From NCBI RefSeq assembly GCF_037325665.1, contig NC_090261.1, positions 15,389,803 to 15,453,802 of the forward strand: DNA of 64,000 nt. The letters run 5' to 3'. How positions within the stretch are numbered: the stretch's first letter is position 1; every line of letters begins with the position of its first letter. The notes beneath the pieces were generated by a model. The model worked only from the letters and a program-made list of their open reading frames with translations, was not told the DNA's origin and did not search any database. The translations under genes were made by a program, and so were the position numbers. This stretch comes from Littorina saxatilis (Eukaryota > Mollusca > Gastropoda > Littorinimorpha > Littorinidae). This document shows positions 1-11,014 of the stretch, in pieces.

Positions 1-90
1 TTTCTGTCTCTGTGTCTTTGTGTGTCTGAGTCTTTGTGTGTCTGTGTGTGCGTCGGTCTGTGTCTGTGAGTATGGAAGGGTGTTGAGGAC
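1..90. repeat. GT/TCTG-rich low-complexity tract
   Basis: The window opens in a degenerate TCTGTG / TGTGTC repeat. The following stretch to about 450 holds no recognisable gene or element. Confidence 0.6.
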
Positions 91-476
91 ACAGCTTGTC
101 ACTGCAAGTAGCTGTGCATTTGCTACAATACTCAGACAAACAAACCTTACATATAGTCTACACATCAATAGGTGTGTGAAAGGGGTCTGTGAGGGCTTTG
201 AGGCAAGCCTTTTCCAGCTGGAATGCACTTGTGTAGCTAATCAAATCAGGTCGAGACTGAGAGGGGTCCATTGGCGGTTTAGACTCTACTGCACTTTTAA
301 ACTGACTTGATGCACACTTACTTGGTGCACTCGTCTGGAAGATGCATATGGCACTAGTGCTAGTGGTGCCCATTGACTCATATATGAAAACAGATGCTGC
401 ATGATTATGCATAAAGATGATGGCACAAAGACAGGAAAAGAATTGGTGTCGTCTTTCTGTCTGTCTGTGGTTTTTT

Positions 477-577
<101 letters not shown>

Positions 578-599
578 ATATATGCGTGCGTTCGTTCGT

Positions 600-2340
600 T
601 AGTGCATATGTGAAGCTCATAAGCAATCGTACCTCTTCGAAGAATTTTTTTGTGCGAGTTATTTATTATTCTTCTATCTTACTTTGGTCTCTGTCATCGC
701 TTTCGACAGTGAAGATGGTATTTTCAAATATATTATTGAATACATACAACCTTCTTATATCATGATATACATACAAACATAAGTGGTCAATTTACGGAAC
801 GTGCGCGTTGTGCGTTAAAACTGACCTCGGCAGTAGTTATTTTTCGTAGTGTCTGTGTGACGCTCTCAAAACGTGCTTTTGCTCAAAAAGCAAAACGACA
901 AACAACAGAGATACTCAAGTAAATATGCTCAACCCATCTGTCTATGTATATAGTGCATAAGGAAACATTTGTGGGCGTAAAGCCGTATTCTTTGTCATTA
1001 TCATTGAATAATACTTTGTTTAAGGTATAACAGGGTGATTATGCTCGACCCACATGTCCGTACATTAACAAACATACCTCCTTGGGACAATGTTATTGTG
1101 TGTACTATTTGTCATCATCTGTGACTGTTTAAAAACAATTGTGTTAGCTCCACTCAATCGTACAGGTATTTAGTGCATTGATAATCATACCTCCCTGGGG
1201 AGAAGTTATTGTGTGTATCATTAACCGTGAATCTTGATTTTGTTGTTGTTGAGTAAACACGGCAGTGATAATGACGTCTGTACGCTCAACTTACTTTGCT
1301 TGTATGTATGACATTAACTATAACACTTCCCTCTTAAGTTATTGTGCGTATTATTCATAAATCGCTTTTAATGAGGCTTTCGCTGTTCCTTCGGATACCC
1401 CCCGCTGGTTAGGGGGAAGAATTTACCCGATGCTCCCCAGCATGTCGTAAGAGGCGACTAACGGATTCTGTTTCTCCTTTTACCCTTGTTAAGCGTTTCT
1501 TGTATAGAATATAATCAATGTTTGTTTTTAGTCAAGCAGTATGTGAGAAATGTTAAGTCCTTTGTACTGGAAACTTGCATTCTCCCAGTAAGGTAATATA
1601 TTGTACTACGTTGCAAGCCCCTGGAGCAAATTTTTGATTAGTGCTTTTGTGAACAAGAAACAATTGACAAGTGGCTCTATCCCCTCTCCCCCCTTTCCCC
1701 GTCGCGATATAACCTTCGTGGTTGAAAACGACGTTAAACACCAAATAAAGAAAAGAAAAGTTCCTTCGCCTGTGCCCTCACTGAAAACAATAATTCATGA
1801 AAATGCCGTATATATATTCAATTTTCAACACAATACGTACTGCTCAAAACATTTTCCCTTTATGCAGAACAATAACAATCAAAGCTCCATGGGGAGAAGT
1901 TATTGTGCGTATTATTTGTCGCTGTGCAAAGTGTATTCGCTCTTCTTTCTCCTCTATTCTGATTGGAAAAATCTAATTGTGAATATGTTGTATTGATATT
2001 CCATTTTCCGATACAAAAAATAAAACACACACAAATAAATTTAAAAAACTGTGTAATTCAAGACACTTTTCATGTATGCAGAGCATTAACAATCGTACCT
2101 CCCTTAAGGAGAATTTACTGTGTTTTATTTGTCGTTTGGGGCCATAACGCCTCCTACATCTCTATTGACATTGGAAAAAATAAACTGTGTATATGTTGTA
2201 TTTAAATACTACGTTTTTCCAGAAATGTAAAATAACATATTCTCAAGTATTGAGGCTCAAGACACTTTCCTTGTAGGGAGCGCATGACAATCATATCTCC
2301 CCGGGGAGAAGTTATTGTGCGGTATCGTTTGTCGTTTTTC
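600..2340. repeat. Degenerate tandem family of about 110-200 bp units
   Basis: A motif of the form CAATCRTACCTCC, then GGGGAGAAGTTATTG, then TGCGTATTATTTGTC recurs at about 625, 1068, 1179, 1310, 1870, 2087 and 2286, often preceded by a TATGCAGAGCATTAA-like stretch. After removing the SINE at 1394-1759 the spacing is about 110-220 bp. Units are strongly diverged, so this is an old array. No protein is encoded. Confidence 0.65.
1394..1759 (+). mobile_element. SINE family A, copy 1
   Basis: The copy starts with the CCCCCCGCTGGTTAGGGGG head, has the AGAGGCGACTAACGG body and ends in ACGTTAAACACCAAATAAAG. It is flanked by GTTCCTTCG at 1385-1393 and 1760-1768, a likely target-site duplication. It lies inside the older degenerate array. 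Confidence 0.8.
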
Positions 2341-2698
2341 TAGGTGCCTCCGCTGTTCTTTGGCTCCTATCGATTTTGTCATTACGTTGGGCGGGTACTT
2401 TTCACGGCACGTGGGAGGTCTATTTTCCTGGCTTCTGTGAAGGCAAGAAACCATAGCAGCGCCCTGTGTGATTACAGCTAATCAGTGGGAGTTCTTCTTT
2501 TGCTGCCGTCCTTGGAAAAACAGTTTGCGCTCCTTGACAGACAGTAGAGCTTCGCTGTTTTGCAAGATTCTGGGATTGAGGGAGCTCACAACTTCTTTGC
2601 GTTTCGATTCTCCCAAATCCCTTCTATCCCTATGCTTCTATTCTCGCTGCAGCCCTAAAGGCTGAAGAGACGATACACAATAACTACCAAACAACCGA
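2341..2698. other. Unassigned stretch
   Basis: Nothing recognisable apart from short open frames without homology clues. Confidence 0.5.
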
Positions 2699-3017
2699 CC
2701 GGCACGGTTGGCCTAGTGGTAAGGCGTCCGCCCCGTGATCGGGAGGTCGTGGGTTCGAACCCCGGCCGGGTCATACCTAAGACTTTAGAATTGGCAATCT
2801 AGTGGCTGCTCCGCCTGGCGTCTGGCATTATGGGGTTAGTGCTAGGACTGGTTGGTCCGGTGTCAGAATAATGTGACTGGGTGAGACATAAAGCCTCTGC
2901 TGCGACTTATGTCTTGTGTGTGACGCACGTTATATGTCAAAGCAGCACCGCCCTGATATGGCCCTTCGTGGTCGGCTGGGCGTTAAGCAAACAAACAAAC
3001 AAACAAACCAAACAACC
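2699..3017 (+). mobile_element. SINE family B, copy 1 (tRNA-headed)
   Basis: The head carries a Pol III A box (TGGCCTAGTGGTAAGG) and B box (GGGTTCGAACCCC). The body is shared with copies near 23.6, 27.1, 46.4 and 58.5 kb. The 3' end is GGGCGTTAAGCA followed by (AAAC)n. The cloverleaf is too degraded to call a functional tRNA. Confidence 0.85.
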
Positions 3018-4215
3018 AACCCGCCCCCACCCCCACTTAAACCCCCGAAACAGTTTACAGGTTATTACACCCCCGGTATAGGGGTGTGTATAGGATTCGG
3101 TCGATGTGTTTGTTTGTTTGTGTGTTTGTGTTCGCATATAGATCTCAAGAATGAACGGACCGATCGTCACCACACTTGGTGAACAGGTTCTATACATTCC
3201 TGAGACGGTCCTTACAAAAATTGGGACCAGTCAAACACACGGTTAGGGAGTTATTGGTGGATTAAGATTCTACAAGGACTTATAGAGGGACATATTAATG
3301 GTCAAAGGGAAATAACCTTCTCAGTTGGTGGCAGTGAGAATGGTAAGGACGGGGGTGTTTTTCCTACCTCGGAGGAATTTCTTGTTTTTTTAGTTTAAGC
3401 AAAAAAACAAATCAAATCCTGTAAAAGCCGACTTGCGTGACACAGTGCTTGGGGGTGAAATTGTATGGTCACCAAACATCTCGGGGACTGGTGACATTTG
3501 ATTTTTTCCTTTAATACATATTTCTGTTTATGTTTTGAAGATTTGGACCCTGGGCAATACCTGTACTTTATCAATTTAAAGCGCACTACATCTTTGAAAA
3601 AAGAAGAAATTTTGTGTCATTCTTTATTCTCACCTCTTCCCACGTATTCTTTTTTCGTGTTTTTTTAAGAATTTTTTCTTATTCTTGTGCTTCCCTAAGG
3701 CAACTTAAATGCTGGTGGTGAGCATAATATATCTGCCCGTACGTTTGTTCCAGCGTCGCGGACGACGCTGGTATCTGCGGTCGGGAAGACTTTCCACGAA
3801 TTTGCCTGCAGGGCGCCGCCATGTTTTCTGTGCTCGACTGCGAGCAGACCACAGGCACATTACACCCAAAATTCTTGTAGGCATACACAGACGCAACATA
3901 GCATATACAGACAATAACACCCACAACACTTCAACTGCATATGAAAGGAATAAAAATAAATCCGCAAATCAGTCGCGCACAAAACACCAGAAAGAAAAAC
4001 AAGGAGTACCAAAGCGGCGTGCAGAAACTAAACTGACTCGGAGACTGAGAAGAAACATTTATCACACGATGTGGATAGCAAACATTAAAATAAAACAGAT
4101 AAGTCAAGCAAAAAATAAACACAAATATCGAAAACACAATAAACAAAGGTAAAGAAAACAAAAAGAGATGCTTGCCGACAGTCAGTGTGTGTGTGCGTGG
4201 TTTGCCGTGTGCGTC
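3018..4215. other. Unassigned stretch with a small GC-rich hairpin
   Basis: No gene recognised. A short part at about 3040-3360 with GTTTGTTTGT runs looks repetitive. A perfect 9-bp stem, CCAGCGTCG / CGACGCTGG with a 4-nt loop, sits at 3750-3771 in a locally CpG-rich patch. Confidence 0.5.
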
Positions 4216-4219
4216 AGCG

Positions 4220-4264
<45 letters not shown>
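4220..4264. repeat. (GT)n microsatellite
   Basis: Pure GT dinucleotide run, followed by GTGCGTGC-type imperfect repeat. Confidence 0.95.
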
Positions 4265-4268
<4 letters not shown>

Positions 4269-4463
4269 CGCGTGCATGCGTGCGTAGGCTACGTTCTTGC
4301 GTGTGTGCGTTCGAATGAGAAAGAAGAGAGAGAGAGGATTGAACAATGAGGTCACGTTCTCTGTCACATGAATACATATACACACACTGAAGGCTACTTC
4401 GGACACGAACACTTGCCAACAACTGTGGTTGGACATGCTTTTGAAATGTAATATTTTTTCGAC

Positions 4464-5045
4464 ATGATTTCTGGACATACGAATCCCGCTGTGTTGCCTA
4501 CTGATGTTGCGAATGATGAAGGTTTTGAGTTGACTGACCTTGAGGAGGGATTGCATCAGGCGTTTATCGTCTCAAATTATATCCTTGCTACTTTTCAGGA
4601 GTCAACTATTGCCATTCATGGTAACTTGGATAGTCAATGTTTTTATTTGTTTGATTCCCATAAAAGAAACAGAAATGGTAACCATTCTTCAAATGGCGCT
4701 GCAGTTTTGATGTCATCAAGTTAATTCCTTTGCAGAATTGATTGATTTTCTCAAAAGCCATTATCAATGTGTTTATCAATTAACACCTGTTCATTTCTGT
4801 CCAACTGCAATGCAAACTCAATGTGGAGGAAACAAGGATTCATTACAAACAAGTCATCCCTGTACATCTACAGATTTATGTACCTCAATCAATACTGCTA
4901 GTATGAGTGACAGGAATCTAAAAGAAAAAACAACCAAACGCAAATGTACTACTACTTCTACGACTCGTTTGAATGTAAAACAGAAATGTAACACTATCTG
5001 TGACAATGACGGTTCTACGACTCGTTTGAATGACGGTATAGATCG
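4464..5045 (+). pseudogene. Mobile-element cysteine-protease-like fragment (C76-like)
   Basis: Two neighbouring open stretches read as one protein region. The first contains FYLFDSHKRN followed by GAAVLM. I recognise this as the Asp-His region of a C76-type (herpesvirus tegument deubiquitinase-like) cysteine protease fold, which also occurs in large mobile elements of animals such as Helitron-like ones. A second open stretch (about 4738-5064) has no clear domain. The upstream catalytic Cys region is not visible. The fragment is not intact and ends at a TTAA element; further possibly related coding lies beyond that insertion. I treat it as a fossil. The family assignment is from memory of the motif and is uncertain. 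Confidence 0.4.
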
Positions 5046-5053
5046 AACCTTAA

Positions 5054-5784
5054 AGGCACAGTAAGCCTCCCGTAAACCATCACAGAGCTCCCCGAGCGTC
5101 TAAATACAGTACAAGCATACTTCCATTTGAACACTCACCGAACGGGAACATCCTGGCTGCTTTCTGTCGAGCGTGAGACATTTTCCAAGAATTTATTTTC
5201 GTAGACTTGTTCCGTTAACAACAACGGCGCCTCGTTTTTGCGCTAGACCTAACTTTTAAAATCTAAATAATAAATTGACAGCTTGTTACACAAACATTCT
5301 TTAATCATAAAAGAATTCGTTTTTCATCAAGACAAGATCAGAACAATTCGAAGTTGTGAAAGTTTAAAAAAAGAAAAGCCCGGAAGCAGGGTCACGCAAG
5401 GGTCGTAGCAGACGACGGCCGGTTTATCAGTGCAAATCGCCGTTCCTCTCAACAGTCAAAAGCCATCGCTAGAGTTCTTGTGAACCACAGCCGTTGTTTC
5501 GTGCATAAAAAAACGTGCTATTGTAGATAAGCTCACGTCGAGTCGCATTCAAATGACTAACTATGACGACTGCATTGTGAAAAGGGAAAACTGGATCACA
5601 CGGGTTCACGATGGCTCAGGGGTAAGATAAACCACGCAAAAATAAATTCTTTGAAAATTGTTCGCTCTTTACGGAGGGCACCTAGGATGTTCTCAATTGG
5701 TGAGTGTTTAAATGAAAGGGTGTTTGTACTGTGTGTAAAAGCCTGACCGTATCTGTGATGGTTTACGGGAGGCTTACTCTGCCT
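5054..5784. mobile_element. TTAA-flanked inverted-repeat element, copy 1
   Basis: A 731-bp element between two TTAA tetranucleotides (5050-5053 and 5785-5788). Termini are AGGCACAGTAAGCCTCCCGT on the left and its inverse on the right with one mismatch, extending at least 33 bp as a strong terminal inverted repeat and more weakly further in. TTAA target duplication is the hallmark of piggyBac-type transposition. No transposase is present, so this is a non-autonomous (MITE-like) copy. Confidence 0.8.
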
Positions 5785-6178
5785 TTAACCCACAACTACG
5801 AAAATTTGTGTCAGACTTTTTTGAACAGGAAAATATGCCTCTGTTCAACAGTAACCAACACATGGAAGATGTTTTTGAAACTTTACAGAAATGTAACACT
5901 AGCCTATCTGTGACAATGTTGCTTTTGAATTGAACCCACATTTGTTGAACAGGAGAGAATGTTCCTGTTCAACAGTGCCCAAAACACTGAATCTGACGTT
6001 TTTGAATCTTTTCTGTCATCTAACTGAATCTGACGTTTTTGAATCTTTTCTGTCATCTAACCCAATTGCTCATGACTTCATCGATCTTGAACATGCCTAC
6101 TTTTCAAAGAAAGACAGACAAAAGCGAAATCTGCATGTTAGCCATCTGCCTGAAATGGTCAATGCACTTTTGTAAAAT
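5785..6178 (+). pseudogene. Second fragment of a mobile-element ORF
   Basis: Open stretches to the right of the TTAA element have the same style as those to its left; one ends in a clear stop near 6172 after ...HLPEMVNALL. No domain is recognised. A short tandem duplication of about 35 bp (TCTGACGTTTTTGAATC...) lies at 5990-6062. Fossil, not intact. Confidence 0.3.
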
Positions 6179-6254
6179 TGTCACAGCTGTAATGCACTTT
6201 TGTGAAATGGTCAGTGCTGTTGTGCACTTATGCAAAACTTGGTGCTGTGCTGTT

Positions 6255-6288
6255 AACATTTGAACAAAATGCATTTTGTTCAAATGTT
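6255..6288. repeat. Perfect 34-bp palindrome
   Basis: AACATTTGAACAAAATG is followed immediately by its exact reverse complement, with no loop. It sits in an AT-rich stretch of GCACTTNTG-type degenerate repeats (6170-6250). Confidence 0.9.
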
Positions 6289-6634
6289 TAGTGCAACTTG
6301 CTACTATATAATCGCTGTATGCGCTTTGTGGTAATAATGCACTGTTGTGAAAAGTTTGCGCTAAATGTTGGCACTATGCATCATTGTTGGAGCACCCTCC
6401 TGTAGATGCACCATGCTGAAAAATGTACTTATGAATCAAGCATTGACTGAAATAAACAATTTATATATCCAGCACAACATGCAATTCATTAACTTTTGAC
6501 CCTAACCTTTAACACTTCCCAAAATAAATCTTTGGTGGACATTGCATCGACGCTGTTCATTTTGAATGAACATTTTTCTTGTTTGGTAAGTGCTCACGGG
6601 GGTGTGATGTGTGCAAGCGCGTGTTCGTGCCCCC

Positions 6635-6720
6635 CGCCCCCCCCCCCCCCTCTTCTTCCTCTTTGTCTGTCTGTCTGTCTGTCTGTCTCTCTGTCTCTCT
6701 GTCTCTCTCTATCTCCCCCT
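6635..6720. repeat. Poly-C and (CTGT)n low complexity
   Basis: A C-run followed by CTGT and CTCT repeats; reading frames across it are spurious. Confidence 0.9.
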
Positions 6721-6939
6721 GTCTTTGTTTCTCTATTCCTTCCACCTTTATCCACACCTTGTGATGTAAATACTTAAATAAAACTGGTAAAACTTTAATT
6801 CAAGGAGTTTAAAAAAAAAGGGGGATCTGATATGATTACATTTGTCTAAACCATGCTATGCATCGCCAGGATATTGAGTTACACGCATGGCCCCTTCTTA
6901 TGCAATCGATTTTCCTTTAGCAATGTGCGCGTGTGTTAG

Positions 6940-7255
<316 letters not shown>

Positions 7256-7259
7256 TGGG

Positions 7260-8600
7260 GTGGGGGGAGGGGGAGACAGACTGATGAAAGACAAGCAGAA
7301 AGAGGATGAGGATGTTAATGTCAAATAAAACCAGTTTAATCTATTTTCAACTTGTTGTGCCTTGAGTGCAGTTATATTTGGCTGTTCTTTTAAAAGTCGA
7401 AGCATTTCTGCAAAGTTAGCAACGAGACTGTTCATGTACTTTTAATATTAAAACGTTCACAAATATTAAATAGACATTTTGCTTCAAGGCATGCGCCCTT
7501 TGAAGCAACAAAGGCAACAAGTGAAGCTAAGAGTCCATCCTTTCATCATAATAAGTTATCTGTTGTGTATCTTTTTTATTCGTTTAAAACTGCTGATAGA
7601 TTAAAGTTCTAGTTCATGTTTTGTTTCGTCAATAATTATTCGTTCCACTTTCTTGCATTTTGATTCAACAAATATCGCCAGCAAGATTTGAAAAAAAAGA
7701 GAGAAAAAGTTTGATTAATGACGAAAGATATTTTAAAACAAAGATCATTAAGCAACGACAACAAAAGAATGTTGATATCTTTGTTCTATTTCCCAGGAGA
7801 TGAGCACGGTGACAATTGATCATGCATCTTTAATGAATTCTAGGTGTGTTGTTTTTGTCTCCTTTGTGGCTCAGTGTAATTTAATTCCCCTCTATTTTTC
7901 TATTGTGTGATTAATTCATTTATAATTCAGCTTCTCTCAAACAGATGTGTTTCTATTTAATATGAGAATTACCTAATTACATAACAGAATGCTCTTGAAA
8001 TAAGCGAATTGCTTCCAAGTTTTGTCTTTGTCACGTGCAAGATCACAATGGTCAGCTTAGCGACACAGGAGTGTTTTTTCAGCGCCGCCAATAGATTTTT
8101 TGTCGACAGCTAACGATGCAGAAAGGGGTTGACAAACATGTTATGCCAGACCTGCTAAGAAATCTAGCTTTTATCAAAGACAGGCTTACATCTGCAATGT
8201 AACAGGAGGACCTAAACCCCCAACACCTCACCCTTCTTTTTGCAACCCGCCTCCATTTTACCGAAGCAAGCATAATTATCATTTCAGGATCATATCAAAG
8301 CAACCGTTGTGTACGATATACACCGGTTTGATGCTTCGTGCACTTTCGTGTCTGTGCTAGTTTTCTCGATGTTGATACTGTTTTGTTACTAAGGACCTAA
8401 GTTTTCTTCTGAAACCATGCCACGTTTTAACGTGTGCAACGTGAGAAGCTCTTGAAAGTCAAAGTTCCACTGCTGGCTGTTCTTCACAGAGGCAGCTTTA
8501 CAGTAAGGACTTATCAAGATCGAAAGGCTTTTACAAATGTCAACAAACGAACCGTTTAAACCTGAAGACAAATGTTATATCTTAGGACAACTTTTCATTT
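7260..8600. other. Unassigned AT-rich stretch
   Basis: No gene, repeat family or conserved motif that I can support. Confidence 0.5.
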
Positions 8601-9047
8601 TTTTATTTTTTATTATTCTCTTTATTATTCTCTTTATTTATATAGCGCCTTATCCGAAGTTCAAAGCGCTTTATGCCGTGTGAGATGGAATTTTTTACAC
8701 AATATATCCCGCATTCACATCGACCAGCAAACCTCAAGCCTGTTAGGCGAATGTTCACCTTTCGCGGCCTTTATTCCAAGTCACACGGGTATTTGATGGA
8801 CATTTTTATCTATGCCTATACAATTTTGCCAGGAAAGACCCTTTTGTCAATCGTGGGATCTTTAACGTGCACACCCCAATATAGTGTACACGAAGGGACC
8901 TCGGTTTTTCGTCTCATCCGAAAGACTAGCACTTGAACCCACCATCTAGGTTAGGAAAGGGGGGAGAAAATAGCGGCCCGACCCAGGGTCGAACACGCAA
9001 CCTCTCGATTCCGAGCGCAAGTGCGTTACCACTCGGCCACCCAGTCA
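8601..9047 (-). mobile_element. SINE family H (GCGCTATATAAAT tail)
   Basis: On the minus strand it begins with a tRNA-like head (GGTGGCCGAGTGGTAACGCA for box A, GTGTTCGACCC for box B). It ends in AAGGCGCTATATAAATAAAG followed by a (GAATAATAAA)-type repeat. That tail style is known for SINEs mobilised by CR1/L2-type LINEs. A partial relative is at 29860-30055. Confidence 0.75.
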
Positions 9048-9955
9048 TCAAGCTGTTTTAAATCAGGCCCATCTGATTTTGCAGATTCAAGCTCTTTGTA
9101 TTGTGTGGAGATACATGTTTTATTCGTGATGTCAGTGTGGTACCATGAAGCTGACCAGGCACTTGAAAGCTGTGAAATGTTAGATCACAGCCCTTCTGTT
9201 GCAACGATGTGATATGCTCACATTCAGCTAGGTATTGGGCTCCATGTGGGGTATTCTGACACTGGAAAATACACACGTCAGTAATAACTGTTAAGAGAAA
9301 AACATCCAATGTGTAAGTTAATCTTTCATGCACATTATATATTCTAATTTTTAATTTGGTTTTGGTTTGTCCAGAATGCAATTTTTTGAATGCGTTGTAT
9401 CTGCATCCAAGACAGATCCTCTTCGAATCCCACCTGCTTTACGCATGCGCGTCTAACCAAACACGTGACAATGCTTTATTTTTGTATATCACCCACGGTG
9501 TGTTTTTCTATTTTAAAGAGGCATACTTCGGCTACGTTCTCGTTGCTTCTCAGCTAGTTTCCGTTGTCCAAAGACCCGGGTGACACCAGTGACATTTTGT
9601 TCCGACATGCTGTGAAATCTTCGTCATTCTCATATCGCTTTCACCTTGTCTGCGTTTGATGGTTTGTGACTGACATTTCGACACAAATTGATCGATATGG
9701 CAAAGTCAGTCTATTTTGAGGGAAGGTTAAACAGTTCTGTGATATTTTGCTATTCTTTCCACACGCGCGACGGGTACACTAAGGAGAGCTTTGAAGCTGG
9801 AAAGCTGAAGTCTTTTTTCCTGAAAGAGTGTAACTTGTAAGGGTTTGAGTTGAGGTTATTAAAATGTGATTTTTAAACAGTTGTTTTCCCCCCAACCTTC
9901 CCTTGCCCCAAGTTGTCTTTTGATTTCTGTCTATCTATTTCTTTCTCTCTGTCAA
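9048..9955. other. Unassigned stretch
   Basis: No supported gene or element. Confidence 0.5.
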
Positions 9956-10074
<119 letters not shown>

Positions 10075-10103
10075 ATACTGCCCGAAACTGTAAAATATCT
10101 ACC

Positions 10104-11014
10104 GAGGAGGCTGTGAAATGCGGGGTGCCTCAAGGTTCAGTGCTTGGGCCGATCTTGTTCTGTCTGTATATCAATGATCTGCCACTGCACATTTCTGATA
10201 GTAATGTAAGAAGTGATGTTTTTGCTGACGACTCTTCTCTTCATTCAAGTGGAAAATCTGTTCCAGTGATAGAGTCCTCCCTTCAAACAGCTTTAATTAA
10301 ACGATGTTATTAACTGGTGTAGTGCCAATGCTATGCTTGTCCATCCAATAAAAACAAAAAGTATGGTAATTGCAACCAGAGAAAAACACCAAATTTCTCC
10401 ACTCAACAAAAGTTCAACAACATCGCGCTTTAGGGGTAATTATTGATTGTGAATTCAAGTGGCAGGCACAATTACAGCATATTTGCAAGAAAGTAGCCAA
10501 GAACTTTTTCCTCCTATCCAAGTTAAAGCAATTTACGGACAGAAAGACTCTGGAAATGTTCCACCATGATCATGTAATGCCTCACATTAATTATGTTTCG
10601 ACGCTCTGGGATGGCAGCAGTGAAGCAGATGTCCACTTGAAAAAGTTAGACTCTCTCTATCGTCGCTCAGCTAAACTCATTGTAACGGATAATTTCTCAA
10701 CAGATATGAAGTTAAAAATGCTTAACTTTCTTCCACTGGAGAAGCATCTTAAGTTAAACAAGGCCATTGTCATGCATAAATTGTATTACGGTAAAGTGCC
10801 GATTTACATTACATCATTATTTAAAAAAGCTACCAACAGATATGGGTCTGTCAACTTGATCCCACCGATTCCACGAATTGACCTTTATAAGTTGATTTGT
10901 AGGTATGTTTTCAAGCCGATAGATGGCCCAGTCCCATGTAATAGTCTGTCCAGATATGAGACGGTGAGCAGAACAGTTGTCACGGGAAGGACTGTGCGGG
11001 ATTTGTTTTCATAA
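10104..11014 (+). pseudogene. 5'-truncated non-LTR retrotransposon RT, C-terminal part
   Basis: The first segment has KCGVPQGSVLGPILFCLYIND (RT box B'-C region) and FADDSSLH, the FADD catalytic box. A middle stretch (NWCSANAMLVHP, near 10312) and a final segment of about 214 codons (LGVIIDCEFKW..., ...YVSTLWDGSS, ...RTVRDLF stop) match the thumb and C-terminus of CR1/Jockey-like LINEs. The three parts lie in different frames, giving about two frameshifts, so the ORF is dead. The 5' part, including endonuclease and RT boxes 1-4, is missing; the truncation point abuts the CT repeat. The family is judged by motif only. Confidence 0.8.

Noticed and set aside
2699-2775. Functional tRNA gene
   Set aside because: A and B boxes are present, but the cloverleaf is imperfect and the same head is followed by a common SINE body at many sites.
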